A stretch of DNA of 64,000 bases from positions 68,863,317 to 68,927,316 of the forward strand of contig CM043701.1 of assembly GCA_023935145.1 (NCBI GenBank), written 5' to 3'. Each line of letters begins with the position of its first letter. Position 1 is the first letter of the stretch. Source of the DNA: Bretschneidera sinensis. Its lineage: Eukaryota; Streptophyta; Magnoliopsida; Brassicales; Akaniaceae. The position numbers were made by a program, and so were the translations under genes. The notes under the pieces were generated by a model. The model saw nothing but the letters and a program-made list of their open reading frames with translations. It did no database searches and had not been told where the DNA came from. Of the stretch, positions 39,741-51,466 are shown piece after piece.

Positions 39741-40130
39741 CTAATTAGAACAATTGAAAGTTGTATGACCAAAGTCAAACATACCTAATAGTGGCATAAC
39801 TAAAGTAGTAATATAGCCCAATATTATAAAAATATAATATAATGCATCATTGCATTCATATGGCAAAATTTGCTAAAAAGAATCACTAGATGGAGACAAA
39901 TTTGTCATTTTGCTTTGGATATTAAGAAAAAAATTAAGCAAAGATATTGAAATTTAAAACGTTGATGATTTCCTTACCCAATGGATCCCAATCAGCCATT
40001 ATAAGAATATGGACATATTGAGACATAAGTCTAGGAAGACAATGATAGTTAAATACACCTTAACTTACCTAATACTCCACAATGAAAATGGATGTTTGTA
40101 CAGTTCTGGGAGAGTTTATTTAATGATTTT
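39741..40130. other. Unassigned sequence between A2 and B2
   Basis: This is the right flank of the A2 insertion site, continuous before insertion with 26691-30106. Short open stretches on plus (for example DFLTQWIPISHYKNMDIL near 39965-40020) are broken by stops. It may continue the decayed pararetrovirus-like segment, but nothing decisive is visible. Confidence 0.4.
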
Positions 40131-41009
40131 TGTAGGTATTTGTCTAAGGTTTAAACAAGGTTTGAGAAGCTTCAGCATCATGTCTTGGCGTCTCAGCTCA
40201 AAGTGTGTGTGCCTCGGCCTCCAGGAAGTCCAGAAGTTGGGGGAGGGGTTGTGCGCCGAGGCCCAAGGTGTGCACTCCATGGCACAACCACCCCAGGCCG
40301 CGGCCCCCAGCAAACTAGCAACTCTCCCTCACTTCAGACTGCGGCATGCCCTGTTCTAGGTCACGGCTTGAAGACACACCTGATCCTTTTGTTTCAGCTT
40401 CTTGAATGGTGCCTGGGACATGTTCAAAATGCACAGGATCACTTAGGATTGATGAGGGGCTATGATTGAATTGTCCTCAAGATCTAAGAGTGGAGTTTAA
40501 CCTTCAAGATTGGTCAAGAAGTTGGTGCACTATATAAAGGATCACCTAGCTTCAATCAAACACAAGTTGTGATAACAAGTGAGATACAAGAGATCAATTG
40601 TAAGAGTGCAAAGACATTAAACACAAGAGAGATTCTTTGTAGAGAGGCTAGTTTTTTTATAGAGAGAGTAGAATAGAAAGGGGATTCAAGGGCTTGTAAA
40701 GGGAATTTTCTTGGGAAAATTCCAAGGTTATTTCTTATCACTTTCTTTTACTTCTTCTTCTTTCGTTCTTCAAGAACCAGTGAGTTCTTAAAGAGATGTT
40801 GCTGATTGTAAATAACTCAATTGACAAGATAGTGCAGAGAGCTCGGAGGAGCTCACGAGGACGTAGGCAAATTGCCAAACCTCGTCAACAAAATGCTTGT
40901 GTTCTTTCTTTTCTTTGATTGTTGTTTCTGTTCTGATCATTACAAGTCATTCTAGACTTGGATGTTTGGCAGATCACCTCCTAGGATCGTTAAGGGTGGT
41001 TTCCCAACG
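40131..41009 (+). repeat. B2 5' LTR
   Basis: TGTAGGTATTTGTCTAAGG to TTTCCCAACG (termini slightly mutated from TGTTGG...CCAACA). A GC-rich array has starts at 40191, 40212, 40256, 40298, 40339 and 40361 (spacings 21, 44, 42, 41, 22). It lies upstream of the TATA box (CTATATAAAG, 40530-40539). Motifs are variants of GGCCGCGGC or GCCTCGGCC. Confidence 0.9.
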
Positions 41010-41010
41010 G

Positions 41011-41022
41011 TGATATCAGAGC
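41011..41022 (+). promoter_or_regulatory. B2 primer binding site
   Basis: TGATATCAGAGC, one substitution from TGGTATCAGAGC (initiator Met-tRNA), immediately after the LTR. Confidence 0.8.
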
Positions 41023-41274
41023 TTTGGTGAGCCGGTATCGGAGCTGGAACAGAGGTATCCGAGCCAAGATTGGTGGGTATCGAAGCAAGACTCCAAGAAT
41101 CAAAGATCAACTTCTTGGGTGATTTAAGAACGGAGTAGAGATCAAGATCAGATCATGTTCTTGAGGGTGATTCAAGAATTGTATTGAGATCAATCTTCGA
41201 CCGTGTTCTTGAGGTTTAGAAGAAGTTGGATAGCAATTATGGGTGCTGCATAAATCTAGGATTTTCTCTGTAAG

Positions 41275-42060
41275 ATGGCTTCAAATTTCATTGTTGATAA
41301 GTTTAATGGAAAGGGAGACTTTGCCCTTTGGAAGCGAAAGATCAAGGCTGTTCTTATGCAACAAAAGGTGGACTTAGCGATTAGAGAAGATGACGCATTT
41401 TCAGCAAGTATCACGGAAGTCCAGCGGATTGAGATGAAGAAGATGGTGTATAGCACCATCTTTTTGCACATCTCCGATAGTGTCACAAGGGAGTGTGGAG
41501 ACTCGGAAGATCCAGCTGTCATATGGAAGAAACTAGATGAGTTGTTTCTTACCAAAACTCTCCCTAATAAGATTTATCTTCTTAAAAGAATCTTTGCTTT
41601 TAAAATGGATCCTAATAAAGAGTTACAAGATAATCTTGATGTGTTTAACAAACTAGTTCAAGATTTGGCTAGTTGTAGTATAACATTCCTGGATGAACAA
41701 TTGGCTGTTATGTTATTAAATTATCTTCCTGATTATTTTGAAAGTTTGATTAATGCTATTGAATATGGAAGAGATACACTAACCAAGGAAATTGTGATCA
41801 ATGCTATAAGGGCTCATGATTTCAAAGCCAAGATGAGGGAAGCATCAAGTAGAGAAGGGTTGTTCGTTAGAGGAAGGCCAGCAACTCAGAATGGCAGTAG
41901 CATCCATGGCAACTACCGGGAGAAATCAAATGGTAGAAGGCAGAGCCATAGGAGATCGCATTCCAAACGGAAGTTTGGAGGAAGGTGATGCTTCTACTGC
42001 AATAAGGAGGGACACTTCAAGAAAGATTGCAAAAAGAGGTTATGAGATGAGAGAGAAAGA
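41275..42060 (+). pseudogene. gag: B2 gag, one premature stop before the zinc knuckle
   Basis: The frame 41275-41988 encodes the capsid-like region (MASNFIVDKFNGKGDFALWK start; LTKTLPNKIYLLKRIFAFKM). It ends at a TGA where B1 has arginine. The zinc knuckle CFYCNKEGHFKKDC follows immediately after the stop in the same frame (41989-42030) with all four ligands present. A single substitution therefore removes the RNA-binding end of Gag and everything downstream. Confidence 0.88.
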
Positions 42061-42135
42061 AGCCATACCAACAATGGAAAGGCTTCGGTTGCCAAATGAG
42101 AACAACAAGATGATGCTCTTGTTATATGCTCAAAT

Positions 42136-45100
42136 GTGAGCAGGAGGCAAGGCAGTGAGAAATGGATCTTGGATTCTGGGTGCACTTATCACACGTGCCC
42201 TCACCGGAATTGGTTCAAGAATTTTGAGGAAACCAATGATGGAAAGGTTTTCTTGGAGAATGATACTTCTTGCCACGTGAAGAGGATAGGAGACATTCAA
42301 TTGAGGATGTTTGATGGAGTCACAAGGCTGCTGCAAAATGTGAGGTATCTTCCGAATTTGAGAAGAAACTTGATCTCGTTGGGGCAGCTGGATTCCATTG
42401 GGTACACATACAAAGCAGAGGGAGGAAAGATCAAGGTAACCAAGGGATCTTTGGTAGTGATCAAAGCAGCAATAAAAGATGATTTCTACGAGTGTTGCAT
42501 TCTTGGGAAGCAATACCGGGTCAGCTTCAACACCGGAGTGCACAAGTCTAAGGGCATTCTTGACTACATTCATTTAGACCTTTAGGGACTAGCAAGAACA
42601 CCAACACAGGGAGGTAATCTTTACTTTCTTTCTTTAATTGATGATTATTCAAGAAAGGTTTGAGTTTATTTGCTTAAAAATAAATCAGATGCTTTGAATA
42701 AATTTGTGGTGTGGAAAAAGTTGCTGGAGACTCAAACGGATAAGGTAGTTAAGGCTTTATAAACCGATAATGGCTTAGAATTTTGCAATAAGGATTTTGA
42801 TAAATTCTATGAGTTAAATGGCATTCTAAGGAATAAAACAGTTGTAAAAACACCTCAACAAAATGGAGTTGCTGAGAGGATGAATAGGACCCTTTATGGA
42901 AAAGGTTAGGTGTATGTTAATTGGGTCTGGTTTACCAAAATATTTTTGGGGGGAAGCTGTGTCTACTGCTGTATATTTGGTTAATAGATCACCCTAGCTT
43001 TAGAGCTCAAGACTCTCGAAAAGATGTGGAGTGGGAAACCCCCTGAGTTGAACAACCTTAGGACTTTTGGATGTGCTGCATTTACGTATCAAAAGGATGA
43101 TAAACTTAGCCCAAGGTCTAGAAAATGTGTTTCTAGGCTATGGTGATGGGGTTAAGGGGTATAGGTTGTGGTCCTTAGAGCAAAAAGGATTGAAACTCAT
43201 AATAAGTAAGGATGTTATTTTTAATGAATTGTTATTTCCCTATTTGAAAAAAAAACTAACCCTGTAGGGGCTAGTGAACAAACCAGTCCGGAATTTGTGA
43301 AGCATAGCATCAAAGAGAATTCAGTTCAGGTAGGGATGTTATTTTTAATGAATTGTTATTTCCCTATTTGAAAAAAAAACTAACCCTGTAGGGGCTAGTG
43401 AACAAACCAGTCCGGAATTTGTGAAGCATAGCATCAAAGAGAATTCAGTTCAGGTAGAGTAAGGATGGAAAGAGGGTTCGGACCAAGTAGAGCCCATTAA
43501 TGAAGGCCATTTTCAAGGCACTCAAGAGGAGGCTGACCTAGAAGAGGTTGATGCAGCAAGTCAGAATGATTACCAGCTCACAAGGGACCGGGGAAGGAGG
43601 GTGGTTAGACCACCTTTGAGATACGGGTTTGCGGATGCTAATATAGCAGCTCTTTGGATAGAATGAGGGATGGGTGAACCAGAAACTTACATGGATGCCG
43701 TGGAATGTAAGGATTCGTCAAAGTGGCAGCTAGCTATGGAGGAAGAAATGGATTCTTTGAGGAAAAACAACTCTTTGGAATTGGTGCCTAAACCAGAAAA
43801 ATAGAGAATTGTGGATTGTAGGTGGATCTACAAGATCAAAGAAGGGAACACTCCAGGGGATGAAGTCCGATATAAAGCTAGGTTAGTGGCGAAGGGGTTT
43901 ACACAAAGAGAAGGCATAGATTTCACCGAAATATTCTCACTAGTTGTTAAATACAAGATGATACGGATAGTGAAGACAGTGTTCTTACATGGAGAGCTTG
44001 ATGAGACCATCTACATGAGGCAACCTGAAGGCTATGAGGAAGGAAGGCAGGGAGAGGTGGTGTGCCAATTGAAGAAATCTCTCTATGGCTTGAAGCAATC
44101 ACCTCGGCAATGGAATCAGAGGTTTGATTCCTTTGTAACTAGCTTAGGTTTCATGAGGAGCTACTATGATTCATGCTTGTACTATAAGGGGCACAAGGTA
44201 GAGAAAGTGGTGATCATCCTCATCTATGTTGATGATATGTTGCTGGTTGGGAGCAACATGGAGAGGATATGAAAATTGAAGGCTCAACTCGGTGAGGAGT
44301 TTGAGATGAAGGATCTTGGCCATGCACAGAAGATCCTTGCGATGTGTATAATCCAGGAAAGGGAGAGAAACAGATGGAAGATTTCTCAGGCTTCCTACAT
44401 AGAGAAGATGATATCTAAGTTCTCTATGAAAGATAGTAAATCAGTAAAGATTCCCCTTATTGGTCATTTCAAGTTCTCCAGCAATCAATGTCCGAGATTG
44501 GATGAGGAGAAGAAGGAAATAGAAAATGTTTCATACTCTAGTGCGGTTAGATCAGTCATGTTCATGATGGTAAGCACTAGACCTGACATTACTCATGCAA
44601 TGATTGTTCTCAGCAGGTTTATGAGTAATCCTGGAAATGAACATTGGCTTGGGATGAAGTGGTTGTGGTACTTAAAGGGAAGCTCAAAAGTAGGGCTGGT
44701 TTATGAGAAGAGGGGTAAGTCCATCTGTCTTGAAGGTTATGCGGATTCAGACTATGGAGCAGACCAGGATAAAAGAAGATCGATTACCTTCTACTTCTTT
44801 AACTTAAACGGATGTTGTATAAGTTGGAAGGCTCAGTTGCAGCTAGTGGTAGCATTCTCAACAACCGAGGCTGAGTACATAGTGGCAACGGAAGCCATTA
44901 AGGAGGCTATGTGGTGCAAAGGGTTGGTAGAAGAGTTGAAGGTCCTAAAAGAGCAAGTGGTGGTGTATTCGGATAGCCAAAGTGCGTTGCACTTGTGTAG
45001 GAATCCAATGTTCCATGAGAGGACAAAGCATATGGATGTTCAGTATCATTTCATTCAGGAAAATGTTACGAAAGGATGCATCCATGTGGATAAGGTGGCC

Positions 45101-45193
45101 ACGGAAGAAAACCCTGTAGATTTAAGCACCAAAGTTCTACCTCTAAGTAAGTTTAATCATTACCTCGGACTACTTAGGATTGGAGTTGGTTGA
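42136..45193 (+). pseudogene. pol: B2 pol (protease, integrase, RT, RNase H), broken
   Basis: 42136-42585: protease with WILDSGCTYH (DSG intact) and the pre-integrase linker. 42590-43060: integrase core and C-terminal region with stops (DDYSRKV, then LPKYFWGEAVSTA). 43067-43267: integrase tail. 43811-44272: RT, with a small in-frame deletion between YKMIRIV and KTVFLHGELDE, and catalytic IYVDDMLLVG present. 44276-45193: RT end and RNase H (ADSDYGADQDKRRS, STTEAEYIVATEA, SQSALHLCRNPMFHERTKHMD). A TGA splits RT at 44270. It cannot make a polyprotein. Confidence 0.9.
43211..43458. repeat. 124-bp perfect tandem duplication in B2 pol
   Basis: GATGTTATTTTTAATGAATT... starts at 43211 and again at 43335, and the copies appear identical to the end of the second. 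A shift of 124 is not a multiple of three, so the duplication also breaks the frame. Identity of the copies in an otherwise decayed element suggests it occurred after insertion. Confidence 0.9.
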
Positions 45194-45274
45194 TATGGTG
45201 ACTTAAGTTGAGTTTGGATCCTGAGTTCTCTGCACAATGGGTTCGGGTTTAATCACTTAGACAAAGGTAGAGAT

Positions 45275-46170
45275 TGTTGGTATTTGTCTAAGGCTTAAAC
45301 AAGGTTTGAGAAGCTTCAGCATCAAGTCTTGGCGCCTTGGCTCAAAGTGTGCGCGCCTCGGCCTCCAAGAAGTCCAGAAGTTGGGGGAGGGACTATGCGT
45401 TGTGGCCCAAGGTGTGCACACTATGGCACAGCCCTGTGCGTTGTGACATAGTCACCCCAGGCCGCGGCCCCCAGCAAACCAGCAACTCTCCCTCACTTCA
45501 GGCCGCGACATGCCCTGTTATAGGCCGCGGCTTGAAGGCACACCTGATCCTTTTGTTTTAGCTTCTTGAATGGTGCATGAGACATGTTCAAAACACACAG
45601 GATCACTTAGGATTGATGAGGGGCTATGATTGAATTGTCTTCAAGATCTAAGGGTGGAGATTGACCTTCAAGATTGGTCAATAAGTTGGTGCACTACATA
45701 AAGGGTCACCTAGCTTCAATCAAACAAGTTGTGATAACAAGTGACATATAAGAGACCAATTGTAAGAGTGCAAAGACACTAAACACAAGAGAGATTCTTT
45801 GTAGAGAGGCTGGTTGTTTAGAGAGAGAGTAGAATAGAAAGGGGATTCAAGGGTTTTTGAGGAGAATTTTCTTGGGAAAATTCCAAGGTTAGTTCTTATC
45901 ACTTTCTTTTACTTCTTCTTCTATCATTCTTCAAGAACCAGTGAGTTCTTGAAGAGGTGTTGCTGATTGTAAAAAACTCCATTGACAAGATAGTGCAGAT
46001 AGCTTGGAGGAGCTCACGGGGACATAGGCAAATAGTCGAACCTCATCAACAAATTGCTTGTGTTCTTTCTTTTCTTTGATTGATGTTTCTGTTATGATCA
46101 TCACAAGTCATTCTAGACTTGGGTGTTTGGCAGATCACCTCTTGGGATCATTAAGGGTGGTTTCCCAACA
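45275..46170 (+). repeat. B2 3' LTR
   Basis: TGTTGGTATTTGTCTAAGG to GGTGGTTTCCCAACA, 896 bp, preceded by the purine tract ACAAAGGTAGAGAT (45261-45274). The array has starts at 45335, 45356, 45400, 45441, 45462, 45503 and 45525 (spacings 21, 44, 41, 21, 41, 22). It has one more motif than the 5' LTR. Confidence 0.92.
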
Positions 46171-46358
46171 ATTATGTTTTTTTACAAATAGTAATTAGTG
46201 AAAGAACAATAGCCAAAATATGGAGAAATAATTTTGTTCTGAGGTGTGAATAAACACTATTTTTAAAGTTATTATTACCTTCACTACAAGTAGTATGCTG
46301 ATGGGTTATGGTAATTCTCCACCAGGATAAAACAGAACCACTGAAATCTACCGCCAGC
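46171..46358. other. Short unassigned spacer between B2 and D
   Basis: 188 bp of AT-rich sequence without ORF or recognisable motif. It is the insertion-site flank shared by B2 and D. Confidence 0.5.
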
Positions 46359-47480
46359 TATAATGACCCATCCCGGGTTGGCCACCTATGAGACTGTACC
46401 ATCACATTTTGAGAATCCCAGCACGACACATATATGCAACAATAAAATAATACTAACAAAAAATTTTATTTTCAATCCTCAACCCTCAACAGGGGAGGTA
46501 CGTAAATCTGATATTAGCTTACACATAATATACAACGTAAAATGCATGAATATTTACAAATAATTATTTATTTCATTTTCTCACTAGTCTGAGGATATTG
46601 ACACGTATGTGGTTTACAGAAAATGAATTCGTCTGACTCCCAACCCACCAAACTATTTGTCCTGTCTGCTACTTGAAATCATTGTACAATGAGGAATAAG
46701 CTTCACAAGCTCAGTGAACTAAATTTACTAAAAGTATTCAAATTTCATAAATAGTCCGTTAATATTTAATCATTTATTTCTCGTATAACTGGATAATAGC
46801 ATAAAGTCTAATATTTAAATAATTCATATCTTATCATATTTCTATGTCTTTTTCTCACTGTAACTGTCTCTTTGTGAGACTCATCCATCTATAAATAAAT
46901 TTACAATAATACTCCACACATCAGCATTTCAATAATGCAAGCAATAATTAAAACATATGCAATGCATGAATTATTATTATGGGAACGTCTTCCCACCTAT
47001 CGATAGATTGTTATTATCTTAGACCGGCCCCTTCTCGGTTCTTTACAGCTTATCCTGGCTGTCACAGAATTTATTTTCAGCATACACCGGCTGTCACGGT
47101 GTCCCTTTTACTTCCAGCATATACCGGCTGTCACGGTTATTCCATTATACCGGCCCCTTCCCGGTTCTTTTGGTTATTTTATTTAATGCATATGCATATA
47201 AACAATGATATGAAATATTCATATGAACAGTAATATAAAACACCACATGAATTCAAAATATTTAAATTAACTATTCGGTCTTTCCTCAACTTTCTGCTTA
47301 ATAAATTTCATAATTTTCTTCTCCTCATATATCACATCAATTTATTCACTAACTAGTCAAAATCTCTTTATTACCATCATTATTAAATCAACTCATTATT
47401 CTAAAAATATTTTTGTTCACATTATAATTTTCTACGTGTCCAATATTCATATCATACATATCAACTAAATTTTTATCTAC
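46359..47480 (-). repeat. D 3' LTR, first part (interrupted by C2)
   Basis: It aligns over its whole length with 62883-63925, including GCACGACACATATATGC, GAGGATATTGACAC and CAGTGAACTAAATT. It contains imperfect repeats (47026-47170) of ACCGGCCCCTTCTCGGT and ACCGGCTGTCACGGT, short interrupted palindromes. It stops at 47480 where C2 begins; the LTR resumes at 56835. The TG end is mutated to TA at 46359. Confidence 0.92.
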
Positions 47481-48625
47481 TGATGAGTCTTAAATATTGC
47501 ATATTTAAGACCCTTAACTTATATTTGTTATTCTCTTAGTTAGTAGTATTTCACTTTATTTTATGTCTTTTTTGTGTTTTGTGTATTTTTATAGGTTTGT
47601 GGAGAAAATGAAGCATTTCAGGAGATGTGAAGCTTCAGGAGCAATAGCGATCAATCGCACTATGCTGCGATCGAGCGCATGGTCAACAATCCCACATCGA
47701 AATGTTTGCAGTACAGTGCACCTGCGATCAAGCGCACATGCGATCGTGCGCACAAGACATACGATCGTATTTGAAACCCATGCTACTCCGGGACTCCCCA
47801 TATATAAACACCATTTGACCTCATCATTCAGTGTACAATTCCTAGGCCATTTAGTGTAATCCGGTGGATGTCTGCTAGCATTCTGGTGGATCCCGAAGGC
47901 TTTGCTACCACGAAGGGAAGCGCCGCCCAACAGCGAGTGTAATTTCTCCCATGTATAGTAATTTATTTCTTTTTATTTAGTTTTAAAGTTTAATGTTTAG
48001 CACTTGTATTGTGAACTTTAGTTTCATAATTATGAGAGGCTAAAATCTTCAACTAAGGTTGAAGATGAAGTCTTTCCTTTGTTTAGCATTATATTTTCAG
48101 ATTTGCGCATAACAATTCTGATGTTTTTAGTATAAATGTTCTGTTCAATTATTTGAGTAGATCTTATGATTGATTACTTTTAATTGTTATATTGGATATT
48201 CCTTGAGTTTCATCTTATGGATACATCAAATCATTTTCGATTAGATTGGATTTTCTTTGTGATTTGTTAAAAGCGGATACATTGGATGCTTTTGGTTTAA
48301 TTGGGATATTTTTTGTTTTTTGTTTAAAGTTGGATTCATGGAATTTTTTTATTACCTTTATATAGAACATGAAAATATATGCTTTACTTTGGTGGGGTGG
48401 ATTCAGAAACCTTAGTCTATTTATCATTTGCTTTAAAAACAATTTGGTTTAAGTTTATTTTTCTTTGCACAATATAATACAAAATTCGGAACTAGGTTAA
48501 AATAGGGTTAGTTTAGATAAAATTATATTTTCACAACGCAATTCCCTGTGGATTCGACCTCGCACTTGCACAACACTATATTGCAAACGACTCGTGTGCT
48601 TGCGAGTAATTTAAATCTCACAACA
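47481..48625 (+). repeat. C2 5' LTR
   Basis: TGATGAGTCTTAAATATTGC to AAATCTCACAACA. GCGATCGAGCGCA-type motifs start at 47647, 47667, 47724, 47740 and 47761. Relative to the 3' LTR there is a 5-bp loss between motifs 3 and 4 and loss of the last motif with flank. A TATATAAAC box follows near 47803-47811. Confidence 0.93.
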
Positions 48626-48631
48626 AGTTTT

Positions 48632-48649
48632 TGGCGCCGTTTCCGGGGA
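48632..48649 (+). promoter_or_regulatory. C2 primer binding site
   Basis: TGGCGCCGTTTCCGGGGA, one base different from the C1 site, seven bases after the LTR end. Confidence 0.9.
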
Positions 48650-48819
48650 ATTGTTTGGTTTGTGAAAAATTTTGGTCTGAATTGATTTTATTTTTCTACT
48701 TGTTAGTTATCAATTTTTTTTTTAAAAAAAATTGTTAATTTTTGTGAGTAGTGTGTTTGCTATTTTTGCTTTATTCTGTTGTTTCTGCTGGTTAGTACCT
48801 CATTGTTTTCTGTTGGTAT

Positions 48820-50318
48820 ATGCTTGGTCGGAGATCATTGAACTTAGATTTGATACATTTAGATCCTGACTTAGAAAGAACTCTTAGGAGACAGAAAAGA
48901 GCACTAGTTGAGAGAGAGATTGTTGAGATGGGAAAGAATTTCAGGGATGCACATCATCCTGAACATGTAGAGCAACCTAGAGCTTGGAACGTGGACTCCA
49001 CTACATCCCTTAGGGATTTGTTCGCACCCGTTGCCACTAACTCATCCTCTTGCATAATGTTGCCACCTACCAATGCCACCCACTTTGACTTAAAGCCACA
49101 TGTTATCCAACTCTTACCCTCATTCTATGGCTTAGATCTTGAAAATCCTTATAGTCATGTGAAGAAGTTCAAAGACATTTGTGCCACATTTAAATTCCAA
49201 AACTTCTCTGAGGAGTCAGTCCATCTTCGACTCTTCCCTTTTTCTTTTCACGATAGAGCTAGGGTGTGGTTGGATTCCAACACGCCTGGGTCTATTACAT
49301 CTTGGGAAAACCTACTTAGCAAATTTTATCATAAGTTTTTCCCAATGTCTAGAGTGAATGAGTGCCGAAAGGAGATTAGCTCTTTCACTCAGGATGAGGA
49401 TGAAAAATTTTCCGAGAGTTGGGAGTGCTTCAATGAGCTACTGATTAGATGCCCTCCACATGGATATGAGAAGTGGAGACTCGTTTAGTTCTTCTACCAA
49501 GAGTTGACTCAACCCAACCAGAGCATGATCGAGTCTATGAATGAGGGGGCATTCTTGAGTCTGACAGGAGATGAAGCATATATGGCGTTGGCAAGTTGTC
49601 CAACAACTCGTAGCAGTGGGATTTTTCAAGCTGTCGAGATAAGTCCATTCGCGCTCCTAAGAGGGGAGGCATCTATGAGGTCAGGGAGGACGCTGATTTG
49701 AGGATAAAGTTAGATGCACTCACTAAGAAGATTGACGCTCTCACTGTGAGCCAATCCATCAATGCTGCCAACACATTCAATGTTAAAAGTTGTTCCATCT
49801 GTGCTAGTCTCATACATCTAGTACAGAATTGCCCATCAATTCCGGCTTGTGCCGAGTATCTTATGGAACAAGTAAATGCTTTCAATGACTATCGAAGGAA
49901 GTCAAATGGATCGTACTCCGAGACGTACAATCCAGGGTGGCAGAACCACCCAAATTTTTCATAGAGGCAGAACCAACCAATGAATTAGGGAGAAGCCTCT
50001 CATAATTCTCAAAATCAATATCCTCCTGGATTTGCCCAACAAATTCCTGGTCATGGTTGTTCTACCTATCCAGCACCATTACCTACCTACCAAGCTCCCA
50101 CCCAAACACCAGTGCTAGTTTCACAGTCACTAGAGGACACCATTAAGGAATATATGAAAATGAATAGCCAATCCATGAGCGACGTAAGGAGTGCAACAAT
50201 GGTAAACACCCAAGCAATTGCCAAGCTGAAGAGTCAAATAGGGCAAATTGCAAGTCATTTGGGTGAGAGAGAGAAAAGGAAGTTCCCCAGTCAACCCGTG
50301 CCCAATCCGAAAGGATAA
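48820..50318 (+). pseudogene. gag: C2 gag with two stops and one frameshift
   Basis: Frame 48820-49488 carries the capsid-like domain (FYGLDLENPYSHVKKFKDIC, RLFPFSFHDRARVW, FSESWECFNELLIRCP). A TAG at 49486-49488 replaces the expected glutamine codon and the frame continues (FFYQELTQPNQSMIESMN). A shift near 49640-49700 moves to the next frame. That frame has a degenerate zinc-knuckle region (CSICASLIHLVQNC, about 49790) and NPGWQNHPNF, and runs to a TAA at 50316-50318 directly before the protease ORF in the same frame. Confidence 0.88.
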
Positions 50319-50321
50319 TTT

Positions 50322-51314
50322 ATGGTTGGGAGTTCATCAGCTCCTTCGCACAGGGAGGAACAAGTACAGTCGATTGTCACACTGAGGTCTGGGAGACAAG
50401 TGGACAATCGAGTGGAAGAGAGCCCTGCTATGCAGCAAGGGCAAGGGAGTGACAACAAAGAGAAGAGAGATACTGAGCCATCTACAGCCACACCTACTGA
50501 GAAAGACCCTCCTAGGTCATTTGTACCTAGAGCGCCTTACCCCGACAGACTACAAACGCCCAAGAAAAGAGGGAAGTATGAAGAAATTCTGGAGATATTC
50601 AAACAGGTCAAAATCAATATCCCATTTTTGGATGCCATCCATCAAGTGCCATCATATGCCAAGTTTTTAAAGGACTTGGTCACTATCAAGAGGAGGACAA
50701 ATGTCCCAAAAAATAAATTTTTAACCGAGCAGGTCAGCTCAATCCTTCAGTGCAAGCTACCCATCAAGTATAAGGACCCGGGGTGTCCTACCATCTCTTG
50801 CACGATAAGAGTCAGCCATATTAAGAGGGCTCTTTTAGATCTAGGGGCGAGTGTGAATCTTCTACCCTACTCAGTCTATTTGCAGTTGGGGTTAGGAGAA
50901 TTGAAGCCCACGTCCATGATGCTTCAATTGGCTGACAGGTCAGTGAAAAGACCACGAGGAATAGTTGAGGATGTCTTGATAAAAGTGGATAAATTCTATT
51001 TCCCAGTGGATTTTATTGTGCTTGACACAGAGCCGGTCCAGAATGTAAGGATTCAAATACCGGTGATTCTAAGGCGACCATTCTTAGCCACGGCTAACGT
51101 CCTAATCAATTGTAGGACAGGGGTGATGAAGATCTCCTTCGAAAATATGACAGTGGAGTTGAACATCTTTGATATCACTAGGCAACCACTGGAATATGAT
51201 GAAGTGAGAAATGTATGCTTGATAGAGGAGATTCTTGAGGAGACTGTGAATGAATCAAGCATTGAGGACCCCCTAGAGGCATGCTTTGCTCAATTTGGAG
51301 AGGATTTAATTTAG
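50322..51314 (+). CDS. C2 protease-region ORF (330 aa, gag-pol segment)
   Basis: Part of the Gag-Pol polyprotein. A disordered N-terminal half (to about 80) leads to the conserved linker FLDAIHQVPSYAKFLKDL (about 105). The aspartic protease follows, with RALLDLGASVNLLPYSVY (active-site D-L-G-A, about 165), LADRSVKRPRGIVEDV (about 205) and the late PVDFIVLDTE (about 230). A single TAA (50316-50318) separates it from gag in the same frame. Downstream, RT is in a different frame, so a frameshift lies between 51314 and 51467. Closest relative in the window: C1 24031-24672. Confidence 0.85.
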   Translation: MVGSSSAPSHREEQVQSIVTLRSGRQVDNRVEESPAMQQGQGSDNKEKRDTEPSTATPTEKDPPRSFVPRAPYPDRLQTPKKRGKYEEILEIFKQVKINIPFLDAIHQVPSYAKFLKDLVTIKRRTNVPKNKFLTEQVSSILQCKLPIKYKDPGCPTISCTIRVSHIKRALLDLGASVNLLPYSVYLQLGLGELKPTSMMLQLADRSVKRPRGIVEDVLIKVDKFYFPVDFIVLDTEPVQNVRIQIPVILRRPFLATANVLINCRTGVMKISFENMTVELNIFDITRQPLEYDEVRNVCLIEEILEETVNESSIEDPLEACFAQFGEDLI

Positions 51315-51466
51315 ATAAATTACTTGAGTAAGCGAATGCCATTTTCGAGTCTCCTCCTCGGAAGAGCAATAACAAAGAGGAGATCGCCGAACTTGAAACC
51401 CCCAAGAAGGAACTTAAACCTTTACCAGATAATTTTAAGTATAAGTTCTTAGGTTCAGCTGATAGT

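Larger units (their letters stand above)
40131..46170 (+). mobile_element. B2: Tork-type Ty1/copia element, complete but broken
   Basis: 5' LTR (40131-41009), primer site (41011-41022), gag, pol and 3' LTR (45275-46170), same family as B1, B3 and B4. Flanks ATTTT (40126-40130) and ATTAT (46171-46175) match at four of five positions, consistent with an aged TSD. Coding is interrupted by stops, a small in-frame deletion in RT and a 124-bp tandem duplication. The LTRs have diverged, including a 36-40-bp motif-containing insertion in the 3' copy, so it is older than A2. Confidence 0.93.

Noticed and set aside
41994..42573. Minus-strand ORFs opposite B2 gag and protease
   Set aside because: They are complementary-strand shadows of the coding frames; no independent support.
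47563..47859. 98-residue ORF in the C2 LTR with repeated SSA/RT residues
   Set aside because: It lies in U3/R of the LTR and is generated by GCGATCGAGCGCA repeats. The copy in the 3' LTR has a different frame after the motif array.
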